Origin: Deefgea rivuli DSM 18356
GTDB lineage: Bacteria > Pseudomonadota > Gammaproteobacteria > Burkholderiales > Chitinibacteraceae
NCBI RefSeq assembly: GCF_000620145.1
Contig: NZ_KK211083.1
Location: 62,001-126,000 of the forward strand
Length of the DNA: 64,000 nt
Direction: 5' to 3'
A model generated the notes under the pieces. The model had not been told where the DNA came from, did not search any database, and was given only the letters and a program-made list of their open reading frames with translations. The number at the start of each line of letters is the position of its first letter. Position 1 is the stretch's first letter. Shown one piece after another: positions 32,608-40,666 of this stretch. The position numbers and the translations under genes were made by a program.

Positions 32608-35600
32608 ATGAAATATTGGCTGCGTAATGCCAAAGTTGCATCAGCAATTGGGTTTTTGATCTTGATTGCATTGATTTGGTTTTTGGGGCCATGGTTTGGC
32701 TTGCAAAGCGCAGAAGTGCGCTTTGGCTGGATTTTTGCGGTGATGATGCTATGGGTTCTTTCCTTGTTGGTTGGCAAAATCATTGCAAACCGCGCGGGCG
32801 GTTTGATTGAAAAAATGCTGCTCAAGCAAGCCGATGATGCGGTGATTGATGCGAGCACGGAAAAAAGAGCCGAGGTCAATTTATTGCGCCAAAGAATGCT
32901 AGGTGCAATTGATACGCTTAAAACATCCCAGCTTGGGAAATCGCGCGGTAATGCGGCGCTTTATGAATTGCCGTGGTACATGATTATTGGTCACCCCGCA
33001 GCAGGGAAAAGCTCGGCGATTTTGCAATCTGGGCTGACATTTCCATTTAGCGATAAAGCCGGCGTGCAAGGTGTAGGTGGTACTCGAAATTGCGATTGGT
33101 TTTTCTCGACTGAAGGCGTATTGCTTGATACTGCAGGCCGATATGCAACGCAATCAGAAGACCGAGTGGAATGGCTGGAGTTTTTAAAGCTTTTAAAACG
33201 CTATCGCTCGAAAGCGCCAGTGAATGGAATTTTGGTGACGATTAGTTTGCCAGAGCTAGCTCAGCATCAGACTGAAGGTTTTACGCTGTATGCGCGGCAA
33301 ATCCGTGAGCGGATTCATGAAATTGAAGACACGTTTGGTTTGCAAGTGCCGGTGTATTTGATCTTCACTAAGTTGGATTTACTGGGTGGGTTTGCACAAT
33401 TTTTTGAGGCAATGACCGATGCTGAGCGCAATTCAGTGTGGGGTGCCACGCTGAGTGCTGAGCAAGGTTCAGGCTTTGATGCGGCGCATGTGGTGGGTTT
33501 GCAATTTAGCGAGATGTATCGTGGCTTGGTGCAAATTGGTGAGGAAAAATTAGCCGAGCATCGCGGTAATCAAAATAAACCGGCATTTTTTGCTTTCCCG
33601 ATTGAGTTTCACGCCTTAAAAGAGGCGGTTACCAAATTCGTTAAAGTCTTGCAGGAAGAAGATCCATATCACGCACGGCCATTACTACGCGGCTTTTATT
33701 TTTCGAGCGCTTTGCAAGAAGGTGTGCCGAAAATTGGTGCCGCGACGAAGGTTTCTAGCCAATTTGAGCTGAGCCGTTCTGGTTTTGATGCTCGCCAAGC
33801 GCCGGCTTCGTATAGCTATTTCTTGCGCGATTTATTTCGTGAAGTCATTTTCCCTGATCAGCACTTAGTTTCACGTCAAACCAAACCTTCAGGAAGCCGC
33901 TGGCGTTTGGCTGGCATGTTGGCAGGACTATCCGCCTTGGCTTTGTGTGCCGGTTTGTGGACATGGTCATTTGTCGGCAATCAGAAATTGATTGCGAGCG
34001 TGACTGCTGATCAGCTGGCAGCCAAAAAAATGGCATCTTCAGGCGTCGCTTATGATCGTTTGATCTCGCTGGGTATTTTGCAAAAACGCATTGAAGAGCT
34101 GCATTCATACCGAAAAAATGGCCACCCTTGGCAAGTTGGTTTGGGGCTGTATCAAGGTGCAGAGTTAGAGCAATCACTGCGTAAAGAGTATTTCGCCGGC
34201 TTGCAGCAAGTGATGTTGCAGCCCGTTAAAAATAGTCTTGAAGGAACGCTTGCGCAGTTAGCTTCGCAAAAACCTGCTGAGCCTGCGCCGCAAGTGAGTG
34301 CTCAGCCAACGATTGCACCTGTTACGACAGCACAGCCTCAATCAAACACGAAAAAACCTGCGCCTCGCGCTCCACGTAAAGGCTTGCCGAATGTTGATTT
34401 GAGTGCTTTGAGTGTGCCGCAGCGTGCGACGGCTTTGGCGCCAGAGAAAGCACATGCGGAAACTGCGCCACCTAAATTGGATCAGGGTTATAACGCGTTG
34501 AAAACATATCTGATGCTCGGTGATCGAGCACGGATGGATGAAGCGCATTTAACGGATCAATTACCTCGGCATTGGCGTACTTGGCTTGAAGCCAATAAGG
34601 GTACGCACAGCAATGAAGAAATGATGGCTGCTGCGGAGCGTTTGGTTGCTTTTTATGTGAGCCAAATTAAAGAGCCAGATTTGCCTTTGATTCAGACCAA
34701 TCCAAAAATTGTGACGGAGGCTCGTGAGGTATTGCGAGCTTCTTTAAAGCGCCTGAGCGCGACTGAACGGGTTTATAACGAAATCAAATCGCGTGCCAAT
34801 ACTCGTTTTGTGCCGCTAACTGTTGCACGTATTTTAAATAATAAAAATGGCGACGTGATTTCAGGTAGTCAGATGGTGGCTGGGGCATTTACGCGCGATG
34901 CGTGGAATCAATTTGTTCGTAATGCGATTGAAGAAGCCAGCAAGGGCGAAGTGAAAAGCGATGATTGGGTTTTGGCTTCTTCACTGCAAGACAATTTGGG
35001 CAAAGACGGTAATTATGAGAAAAACAAAGCTGAACTTGAGGCTTTGTACCGTCTGGAATATGCCGCAGAGTGGAGTAAGTTTTTAAAGGGCGTGGTAATC
35101 CGCGACTTTAATGATATTGCTTTTGCTGCGAATGCCATTTCTCAATTGGCCGATCAACAAAACTCGCCAGTTAAGCTTATTTTGCTTCGTGCGGCCTATG
35201 AAACAGCTTGGGATAATCCTTCTGAGCTGTCGAGAAAGCTTGAAAATGCCAAACAGTCTGTTTTAGAGAAAACCACAGAATTGCTTAAGGGCGATGGTCA
35301 GCCTAAAACCGCAAACGCGGCAGAACTCGGTGAAGTGGGTAAGCAATTTTCTGGCGTAATTCGTTTAGTTCAGCCCGATGCAAGTGGGGCGGCGCCGATT
35401 AATGCTTATCTTGAATATTTAAATAAATTAAAACTGAAATTAAATCTGATCGCGACCAGTGATGAGCAGGGCGCTAAAGCGCTACCTTTGGTTCAAGCCA
35501 CATTAAATGGCAGTGGGTCAGAATTGGCGGACACATTGCAATTTGTTGATAACACGCTATTGGCACAAGTCAGTGTTGAAACCCGTGACATGGTTAGACC

Positions 35601-36366
35601 GATGCTGGTTCGCCCATTGATCCAAGCTTATGCGGTGCTGTTGTCTCCCGTAGAGAAAGATCTGAACGTAGCATGGCAACGCGAAGTATTTGGGCAATGG
35701 AAAACATTGTCGGCTAAATATCCATTCAGTGATTCTGCCAATGAAGCACCCATGGCAGATATTGCTAAATTGATTAAGCCCAAAGAAGGCACGATTGATA
35801 AGTTTACAGAGAAATATCTAAATGGTTTAGTTACGCAAAATGGCGGTACGTTAACCCCCCGAACATGGGCAAACTTAGGTATTCGATTTAATCCTGCATT
35901 CCTTGCAGGATTGGGTAAGTTAAATAGCCTATCACTGACGCAATTAGCGGACTCAGCAAATTCTAAATTTGAATTGCAAGCCATTCCAGTTCCTGGGTTT
36001 TCTGAAACATTAATTGCAATTGATGGTCAGGAAATGCGTTATCGAAACGGGCCACAACCATGGCAAACATTTAATTGGCCAGGAGATGGAAATGGTGCTG
36101 GGGCGCGTATTCAAGTCGTTGCATTTAATGGTGCAAGCACAGTCGTGAGCAATCAGCAGGGCCGAATGGGCTGGATGCGTTTATTGTCACAAGCACAAAT
36201 TGAACAACAAGGATCAGACTCTGCTGTTTTAAGTTGGAAAATTCGCAAAGGCGATGGCAGTGACTATGAAACGGTTCGATTTAATTTCCGAGTTGTTAGC
36301 GGTGTTAATCCTCTTCAACTTTCTGGCTTGCGCAAGCTCTCGTTGCCAGAACGCGTCACAATGTAA
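32608..36366 (+). CDS. tssM: T6SS inner-membrane protein TssM (IcmF)
   Basis: A 1252-residue protein. Two N-terminal helices span about residues 11-30 and 41-58, and a third lies near 430-452 (LAGLSALALCAGLWTWSFVG). The cytoplasmic NTPase domain has Walker A GHPAAGKSS (128-136), DTAGRY near 170 and the switch-like TKLDLLGG. A long periplasmic part follows, interrupted by a Pro/Ala-rich linker near 555-615. The C-terminal domain ends with GWMRLLSQAQIEQQG, the region that meets TssJ. It leads the large rightward block, 34 bases after tagX. Confidence 0.96.
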   Translation: MKYWLRNAKVASAIGFLILIALIWFLGPWFGLQSAEVRFGWIFAVMMLWVLSLLVGKIIANRAGGLIEKMLLKQADDAVIDASTEKRAEVNLLRQRMLGAIDTLKTSQLGKSRGNAALYELPWYMIIGHPAAGKSSAILQSGLTFPFSDKAGVQGVGGTRNCDWFFSTEGVLLDTAGRYATQSEDRVEWLEFLKLLKRYRSKAPVNGILVTISLPELAQHQTEGFTLYARQIRERIHEIEDTFGLQVPVYLIFTKLDLLGGFAQFFEAMTDAERNSVWGATLSAEQGSGFDAAHVVGLQFSEMYRGLVQIGEEKLAEHRGNQNKPAFFAFPIEFHALKEAVTKFVKVLQEEDPYHARPLLRGFYFSSALQEGVPKIGAATKVSSQFELSRSGFDARQAPASYSYFLRDLFREVIFPDQHLVSRQTKPSGSRWRLAGMLAGLSALALCAGLWTWSFVGNQKLIASVTADQLAAKKMASSGVAYDRLISLGILQKRIEELHSYRKNGHPWQVGLGLYQGAELEQSLRKEYFAGLQQVMLQPVKNSLEGTLAQLASQKPAEPAPQVSAQPTIAPVTTAQPQSNTKKPAPRAPRKGLPNVDLSALSVPQRATALAPEKAHAETAPPKLDQGYNALKTYLMLGDRARMDEAHLTDQLPRHWRTWLEANKGTHSNEEMMAAAERLVAFYVSQIKEPDLPLIQTNPKIVTEAREVLRASLKRLSATERVYNEIKSRANTRFVPLTVARILNNKNGDVISGSQMVAGAFTRDAWNQFVRNAIEEASKGEVKSDDWVLASSLQDNLGKDGNYEKNKAELEALYRLEYAAEWSKFLKGVVIRDFNDIAFAANAISQLADQQNSPVKLILLRAAYETAWDNPSELSRKLENAKQSVLEKTTELLKGDGQPKTANAAELGEVGKQFSGVIRLVQPDASGAAPINAYLEYLNKLKLKLNLIATSDEQGAKALPLVQATLNGSGSELADTLQFVDNTLLAQVSVETRDMVRPMLVRPLIQAYAVLLSPVEKDLNVAWQREVFGQWKTLSAKYPFSDSANEAPMADIAKLIKPKEGTIDKFTEKYLNGLVTQNGGTLTPRTWANLGIRFNPAFLAGLGKLNSLSLTQLADSANSKFELQAIPVPGFSETLIAIDGQEMRYRNGPQPWQTFNWPGDGNGAGARIQVVAFNGASTVVSNQQGRMGWMRLLSQAQIEQQGSDSAVLSWKIRKGDGSDYETVRFNFRVVSGVNPLQLSGLRKLSLPERVTM

Positions 36367-36374
36367 GGTGCGTA

Positions 36375-37394
36375 ATGCCATTTAATTTTAAAAAAGTACA
36401 AGAGCTGCAATTGCAATACGCTATTTTCGGAAAGCTACCTCGTCGCGCTGATTTTATTCGTGTGAATGCGTCACACCCTGCCGCTGTGGATATTGACCAG
36501 CAATTAGCAAATAGTTTGAAGCATTTATCTGGTCAAGAAGATTGGCAAGAAATGTATTTGCAAGCGCCTAATAGCGAAGTTTTATTTCATAGCAAAGATG
36601 GCCGCTGGAGTTTTTTTGGCGTTGTATTACCTAGCCATGATGAAGCATTACGCCACTATCCTTTAGTTGCAGGGGTGTGTATTGCAGCAGACATTTTGAA
36701 TGGTGCTGAAGCTGAATTTGTACTCGCAAATGAATTGTTTTTTTCAGGATTGAAAGAGCAACTTAAAAATGCAGCAGAAAACTCGGTAGAAATGGTTGCT
36801 TGTCGGCAATTTATGGAAGAGCAAATGGCATTTAGCCATCGTGCGGCGGCCGACTTAGAATTGGCATCTAATTTACTAGAACGGCATATGGCGAAAACTT
36901 CAATTGAAAGTTTGGAATCGGCACTTCGTTCTGCAGGTCAGGGCGATTTAGAGTCCATTATTCTTTCTTTTGCATTTTATTTGCAATTAGTACGTCGTTA
37001 CGGTGCAAGTATGCCGGCTCAGGTCTTTATGCTGCCATTGCCGACAGGTGCCGGTGAGGAAATACTAGGCGCGGCAGTATGGATGTCGCTATGCCGAGCT
37101 GCAATCCAATCGCAAGGACAGAATGTATTGAATTTCGCTTTTGTGACTCAAGGGGGAATTCGATATTTGGCGCTTAGTTTTAATCAATTTACGGAATTGC
37201 AATTGTCGATGCTTTGGGGAAGTCAGCTTGATTTTCGGCAAACAGTCGATGCTTGTGATGTGAAGTCTCCATGGCGATCACATCAATCGTATGCTGAGGC
37301 CTCATATATTTTAGGGCGCCAGCTGAGTGACCCATTGTTGCCTTTATTTAAATTGCGCGAAATAATATTTAAGATTACAGCTGAAATAAGTTAG
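36375..37394 (+). CDS. tagF: T6SS-associated protein TagF
   Basis: A 339-residue protein with the TagF N-terminal domain: AIFGKLPRRADFIRVN and, near residue 70, DGRWSFFGVVLPSHDEALRHYPLVAG. A second, helical domain follows. TagF is a post-translational repressor of the T6SS in systems with the PpkA/PppA threonine-phosphorylation pathway. Neither partner is encoded in this window, so its role here is open. It begins 8 bases after tssM. Confidence 0.88.
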   Translation: MPFNFKKVQELQLQYAIFGKLPRRADFIRVNASHPAAVDIDQQLANSLKHLSGQEDWQEMYLQAPNSEVLFHSKDGRWSFFGVVLPSHDEALRHYPLVAGVCIAADILNGAEAEFVLANELFFSGLKEQLKNAAENSVEMVACRQFMEEQMAFSHRAAADLELASNLLERHMAKTSIESLESALRSAGQGDLESIILSFAFYLQLVRRYGASMPAQVFMLPLPTGAGEEILGAAVWMSLCRAAIQSQGQNVLNFAFVTQGGIRYLALSFNQFTELQLSMLWGSQLDFRQTVDACDVKSPWRSHQSYAEASYILGRQLSDPLLPLFKLREIIFKITAEIS

Positions 37395-37434
37395 CATCTC
37401 TTGTATCGCTATTTTCATTTTTTAGGAATTGATA

Positions 37435-37944
37435 ATGAGTAAAGAAAGCACCCAGAAAAAATTATCGCGTGTTCGCCCTCCACGCGTTCAAATTACTTAC
37501 GACGTTGAAATTGGTGATGCAATTGAAAATAAGGAATTGCCTTTTGTGTTGGGTGTGTTAGGTGATTATGCCGGGCATAGCAAAGAACCACAAAAGAAAC
37601 TAAAAGAACGAAAGTTCGTGCAAATCGATCGTGATAATTTCGATGACGTCTTAAAAGGCATGGCACCGCGTTTAGCAATGAAAGTAGAAAATAAGCTTAA
37701 AGACGATGGTACACAAATGTCTGTTGAGCTGAATTTTGAATCGTTATCTGATTTTGAGCCACAGAATGTCGTTAATCAGGTTGAGCCACTAAAAAAACTG
37801 CTAGATGCACGCAAGCGTCTTTCTGATTTACGCAATAAAGTGGTTGGGAATGATAAGTTGGAAGAGCTATTAGACGAAGTTCTTCGTGATACTGAGAAAT
37901 TAAATCAAATTAGCAAAGCACGCCCAGCGTCGATTGAGGAGTAA
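37435..37944 (+). CDS. tssB: T6SS contractile sheath small subunit TssB
   Basis: A 169-residue protein with the start at the ATG at 37435 behind AGGA. Family marks are [34 protein letters not shown], then [30 protein letters not shown] and [11 protein letters not shown]. TssB pairs with TssC (4 bases downstream) to build the sheath. The motif order is complete and length is typical. Confidence 0.97.
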   Translation: MSKESTQKKLSRVRPPRVQITYDVEIGDAIENKELPFVLGVLGDYAGHSKEPQKKLKERKFVQIDRDNFDDVLKGMAPRLAMKVENKLKDDGTQMSVELNFESLSDFEPQNVVNQVEPLKKLLDARKRLSDLRNKVVGNDKLEELLDEVLRDTEKLNQISKARPASIEE

Positions 37945-37948
37945 GTTG

Positions 37949-39430
37949 ATGAGTACCGATCAAAAAGTCATTGATGCGCCAAGTGCGGGCACTCAAACAT
38001 TCAGTTTACTCGATACGATTATTGATAATAGCCGTATTGCGACGAATCAAAATGAGAAAGAGCATACAAGAGATTTAATTAGTGAATTAGCCGATCAAGT
38101 TTTGGCGGGCACTGTTACAGTATCACGCGATTTAACCGCCAGTATGGATGCGCGGATTGCAGAAATTGATGCTTTAATTTCTGAGCAGCTGAATGAAATT
38201 ATGCATCATGGCGATTTCCAGAAGCTAGAGGCTTCTTGGCGCGGCCTGAAATATCTCACTGCTGAATCTGAAACCAGCACGATGTTGAAAATCAAAGTGC
38301 TGAATGTATCTAAGAAAGATTTGCTTAAAGATTTTAAAGCCTCTGCTGAATTCGATCAAAGTGCGCTCTTCAAAAAAATCTATGAAGAAGAATACGGCAC
38401 ATTTGGTGGCGCACCTTATGCTGGCTTGGTTGGCGATTTTGAATTTGGTCGCCATCCCGAAGATTTCTATTTGCTTGAAGAACTCTCGCACGTTGCAGCG
38501 GCATCCCATGCGCCATTAATTACTTCTGCGGGTTCTGGATTATTTGGTCTGGAAAGCTTTACTGATATTGGTAAACCGCGCGATTTAGCCAAAATCTTTG
38601 ATACGGTTGAATACGCAAAATGGAAATCTTTCCGCGAATCGGATGATTCTCGTTATGTCGGTATGGTATTGCCGCACGTGCTGGGTCGCCTGCCGTATGG
38701 CCGTGAAACTTGCCCCGTTGAAGACTTTGATTTTGAAGAAAATGTTGATGGCACTGATCACAGTAAATATCTGTGGAGTAATGCTTCATACGCTTATGCG
38801 GCACGCCTATCGGCAGCATTTGCAGAATACGGTTGGTTGGCTGCAATTCGCGGCGTTGAAGGTGGTGGTTTGGTAGAAGGCTTACCTGCACATACTTTCA
38901 AAACAGATGATGGTGAAGTCGCATTAAAGTGCCCAACTGAAGTGGCAATTACAGATCGCACTGAAAAACTACTCTCTGATTTAGGCTTCATTTCATTAGT
39001 GCATTGCAAAAATACGGATTACGCCGCGTTTTTCAGTGGGCAATCCTCACAAAAAGCTAAGTCTTATAATACAGATTCGGCAAATGCGAATGCGCGCCTT
39101 TCTACTCAGCTGCCTTATATCTTCTCCGTTTCTCGTATTGCGCATTATATGAAATCGATTATGCGCGACAAAATTGGTAGTTTTGCCTCACGCCAAAATG
39201 TACAAGACTTCTTAAATACTTGGTTAGCGCAATATGTCTTGTTGGATGATTCTGCAAGCCAAGAAGCTAAAGCTAAATACCCATTGCGTGAAGCACGCGT
39301 TGATGTGGTTGAGGTTCCTGGGAAGCCAGGTGTTTATCGTGCAGCGGCGTTTTTGCGCCCGCATTTTCAGCTTGATGAACTCACGATTTCCTTGCGTCTG
39401 GTTGCGGAGTTGCCAAAACCCACACGTTGA
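37949..39430 (+). CDS. tssC: T6SS contractile sheath large subunit TssC
   Basis: A 493-residue protein with the start at the ATG at 37949 behind GAGGAG, 4 bases after tssB. Typical segments are FQKLEASWRGLKYL, KDLLKDFKASAEFDQSALFKKIYEEEYGTFGGAPYAGLVGDFEFG and the late HYMKSIMRDKIGSF with C-terminal KPGVYRAAAFLRPHFQLDELTISLRLV. It forms the sheath that is disassembled by ClpV. An in-frame ATG 15 bases further upstream inside tssB is unlikely. Confidence 0.98.
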   Translation: MSTDQKVIDAPSAGTQTFSLLDTIIDNSRIATNQNEKEHTRDLISELADQVLAGTVTVSRDLTASMDARIAEIDALISEQLNEIMHHGDFQKLEASWRGLKYLTAESETSTMLKIKVLNVSKKDLLKDFKASAEFDQSALFKKIYEEEYGTFGGAPYAGLVGDFEFGRHPEDFYLLEELSHVAAASHAPLITSAGSGLFGLESFTDIGKPRDLAKIFDTVEYAKWKSFRESDDSRYVGMVLPHVLGRLPYGRETCPVEDFDFEENVDGTDHSKYLWSNASYAYAARLSAAFAEYGWLAAIRGVEGGGLVEGLPAHTFKTDDGEVALKCPTEVAITDRTEKLLSDLGFISLVHCKNTDYAAFFSGQSSQKAKSYNTDSANANARLSTQLPYIFSVSRIAHYMKSIMRDKIGSFASRQNVQDFLNTWLAQYVLLDDSASQEAKAKYPLREARVDVVEVPGKPGVYRAAAFLRPHFQLDELTISLRLVAELPKPTR

Positions 39431-39480
39431 TGCAGCGAAGCTAAGTAGTAATTTTTTATATCCTTTTGGAGTTTTGCAAC

Positions 39481-39978
39481 ATGGCATTTGATGCATTTTT
39501 GAAAATTGATGGTATTCCTGGCGAATCAACCGATGACAAACATAAAGATTGGATTGAAATTGGTTCTTTCTCACACAAAATTGAGCAACCAGCTCAAGCC
39601 ACTGCCAGCTCTGCGGGTGGTGCAACTGCTGAACGTGTAAATCATAGCCAATATGAAATCACCCATTTCTTGGATAAAGCGAGCCCAAAAATTTACGAAG
39701 CATGCTGCACGGGTAAGCATATCAAAGAAATTACAATTGAATTATGCCGTTCTGGTGGCGATAAAGTGAAGTATATGGAAATTAAAATGGAACAAGTTTT
39801 AATTTCTAAAGTTGTGCCGCACGGCTCTGCAAATGACGAAGGTTTCCCAAGTGAATTGGTTAGCTTTAGTTATGGAAAAATCAAATGGACTTACACTCAG
39901 CAAAAACGTACTGATGGTGCTGGTGGCGGTAATGTTAGCGCAGGCTGGGATTTAACGGCTAATAAAACAATTGCTTAG
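39481..39978 (+). CDS. hcp: T6SS inner-tube protein Hcp (TssD)
   Basis: A 165-residue hexameric tube protein. The start is the ATG at 39481 behind GGAG. Segments FDAFLKIDGIPGESTDDKHKDWIEI, the loop HYEITHFLDKASPKIYEAC-like QYEITHFLDKASPKIYEAC and SPSELVSFSYGKIKW-like FPSELVSFSYGKIKWTY identify the Hcp1 family. Hcp forms the tube and carries small effectors. It is 50 bases after tssC. A hairpin at 40001 follows and may stabilise the transcript, in keeping with the high copy number needed. Confidence 0.97.
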   Translation: MAFDAFLKIDGIPGESTDDKHKDWIEIGSFSHKIEQPAQATASSAGGATAERVNHSQYEITHFLDKASPKIYEACCTGKHIKEITIELCRSGGDKVKYMEIKMEQVLISKVVPHGSANDEGFPSELVSFSYGKIKWTYTQQKRTDGAGGGNVSAGWDLTANKTIA

Positions 39979-40000
39979 TCTTTGTTGAAATGATCTAAAT

Positions 40001-40035
40001 TGCAATGGAAGGTGCATTTGTGCCCTTTCATTGCA
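40001..40035 (+). other. Stem-loop after hcp
   Basis: TGCAATGGAAGGTGCA and TGCCCTTTCATTGCA form an imperfect hairpin without a T-run. It could be a weak terminator or a 3' stabiliser that raises hcp dosage over the downstream genes. Confidence 0.5.
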
Positions 40036-40189
40036 TATGATGTGCGGAGTTCTATTTATATAACCGTGGTATTTATTGTTGAAATGTAGTTTTTTAAGCT
40101 TATTCTATTTGTTCAGGTTAAATCTTTAATCGGCAGATTAAGTTAATTTTTGCTTTTATTGTTCGAGTGTTTTGCAAAGGATATTTTAA

Positions 40190-40621
40190 ATGAAACGTTC
40201 AGTTTTAGTTGTAACCGCTGTATTACTTGGCGTTGCATTAAATGGTTGCGCTAACAAACCAGTCGCAAAATCAACACCTGCACCCTCACTAGGCAGCAAG
40301 TCGAACACTGCTGTAGCTTCTGCTGCCGCAGTTGTGGTTAACCCTTACTTGTTAACGTTTGACAAAATGTCTGCAAAATTGACGCCAGAAATGGAGGCGC
40401 AATTGCAAAGTATTTTGCCAAAGCTAAAAGAAGCGCGCGTGATTACACTGCGCGGATTTTGCAATGCAAAAGAAGTTGGCAATGCTAAATCAACAGCATT
40501 AGCACGGGCGAATAATGTAGAAAAATTCCTGATTCAGCAAGGAATTCCAGATAAAAAAATGCGCCAGAAATTTAATACCGAAGATGCTGCACATGCAGTT
40601 GAATTGGATATTGAAATTTAA
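40190..40621 (+). CDS. Small lipoprotein with OmpA-like domain, T6SS-linked
   Basis: A 143-residue protein. The signal peptide ends in LLGVALNGC, giving a lipobox with Cys21. After a short Ala/Ser linker, residues about 60-140 resemble the OmpA/MotB peptidoglycan-binding fold: SAKLTPEMEAQLQSILPKL and ARANNVEKFLIQQGIPDKKM, though the Asp/Arg of the classical diaminopimelate site is not obvious. Such lipoproteins (for example TagN- or TagL-like ones) sit in many T6SS loci. The gene lies between hcp and vgrG1, 211 bases after hcp. The role of cell-wall anchor is inference. Confidence 0.75.
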   Translation: MKRSVLVVTAVLLGVALNGCANKPVAKSTPAPSLGSKSNTAVASAAAVVVNPYLLTFDKMSAKLTPEMEAQLQSILPKLKEARVITLRGFCNAKEVGNAKSTALARANNVEKFLIQQGIPDKKMRQKFNTEDAAHAVELDIEI

Positions 40622-40666
40622 GCATCTGTTTTATTTTATGATTTTGCGTAGCAATTGAGCCAATTT

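Noticed and set aside
40001-40035. Rho-independent terminator after hcp
   Set aside because: A hairpin exists but no T-tract follows, so it is listed only as a stem-loop.
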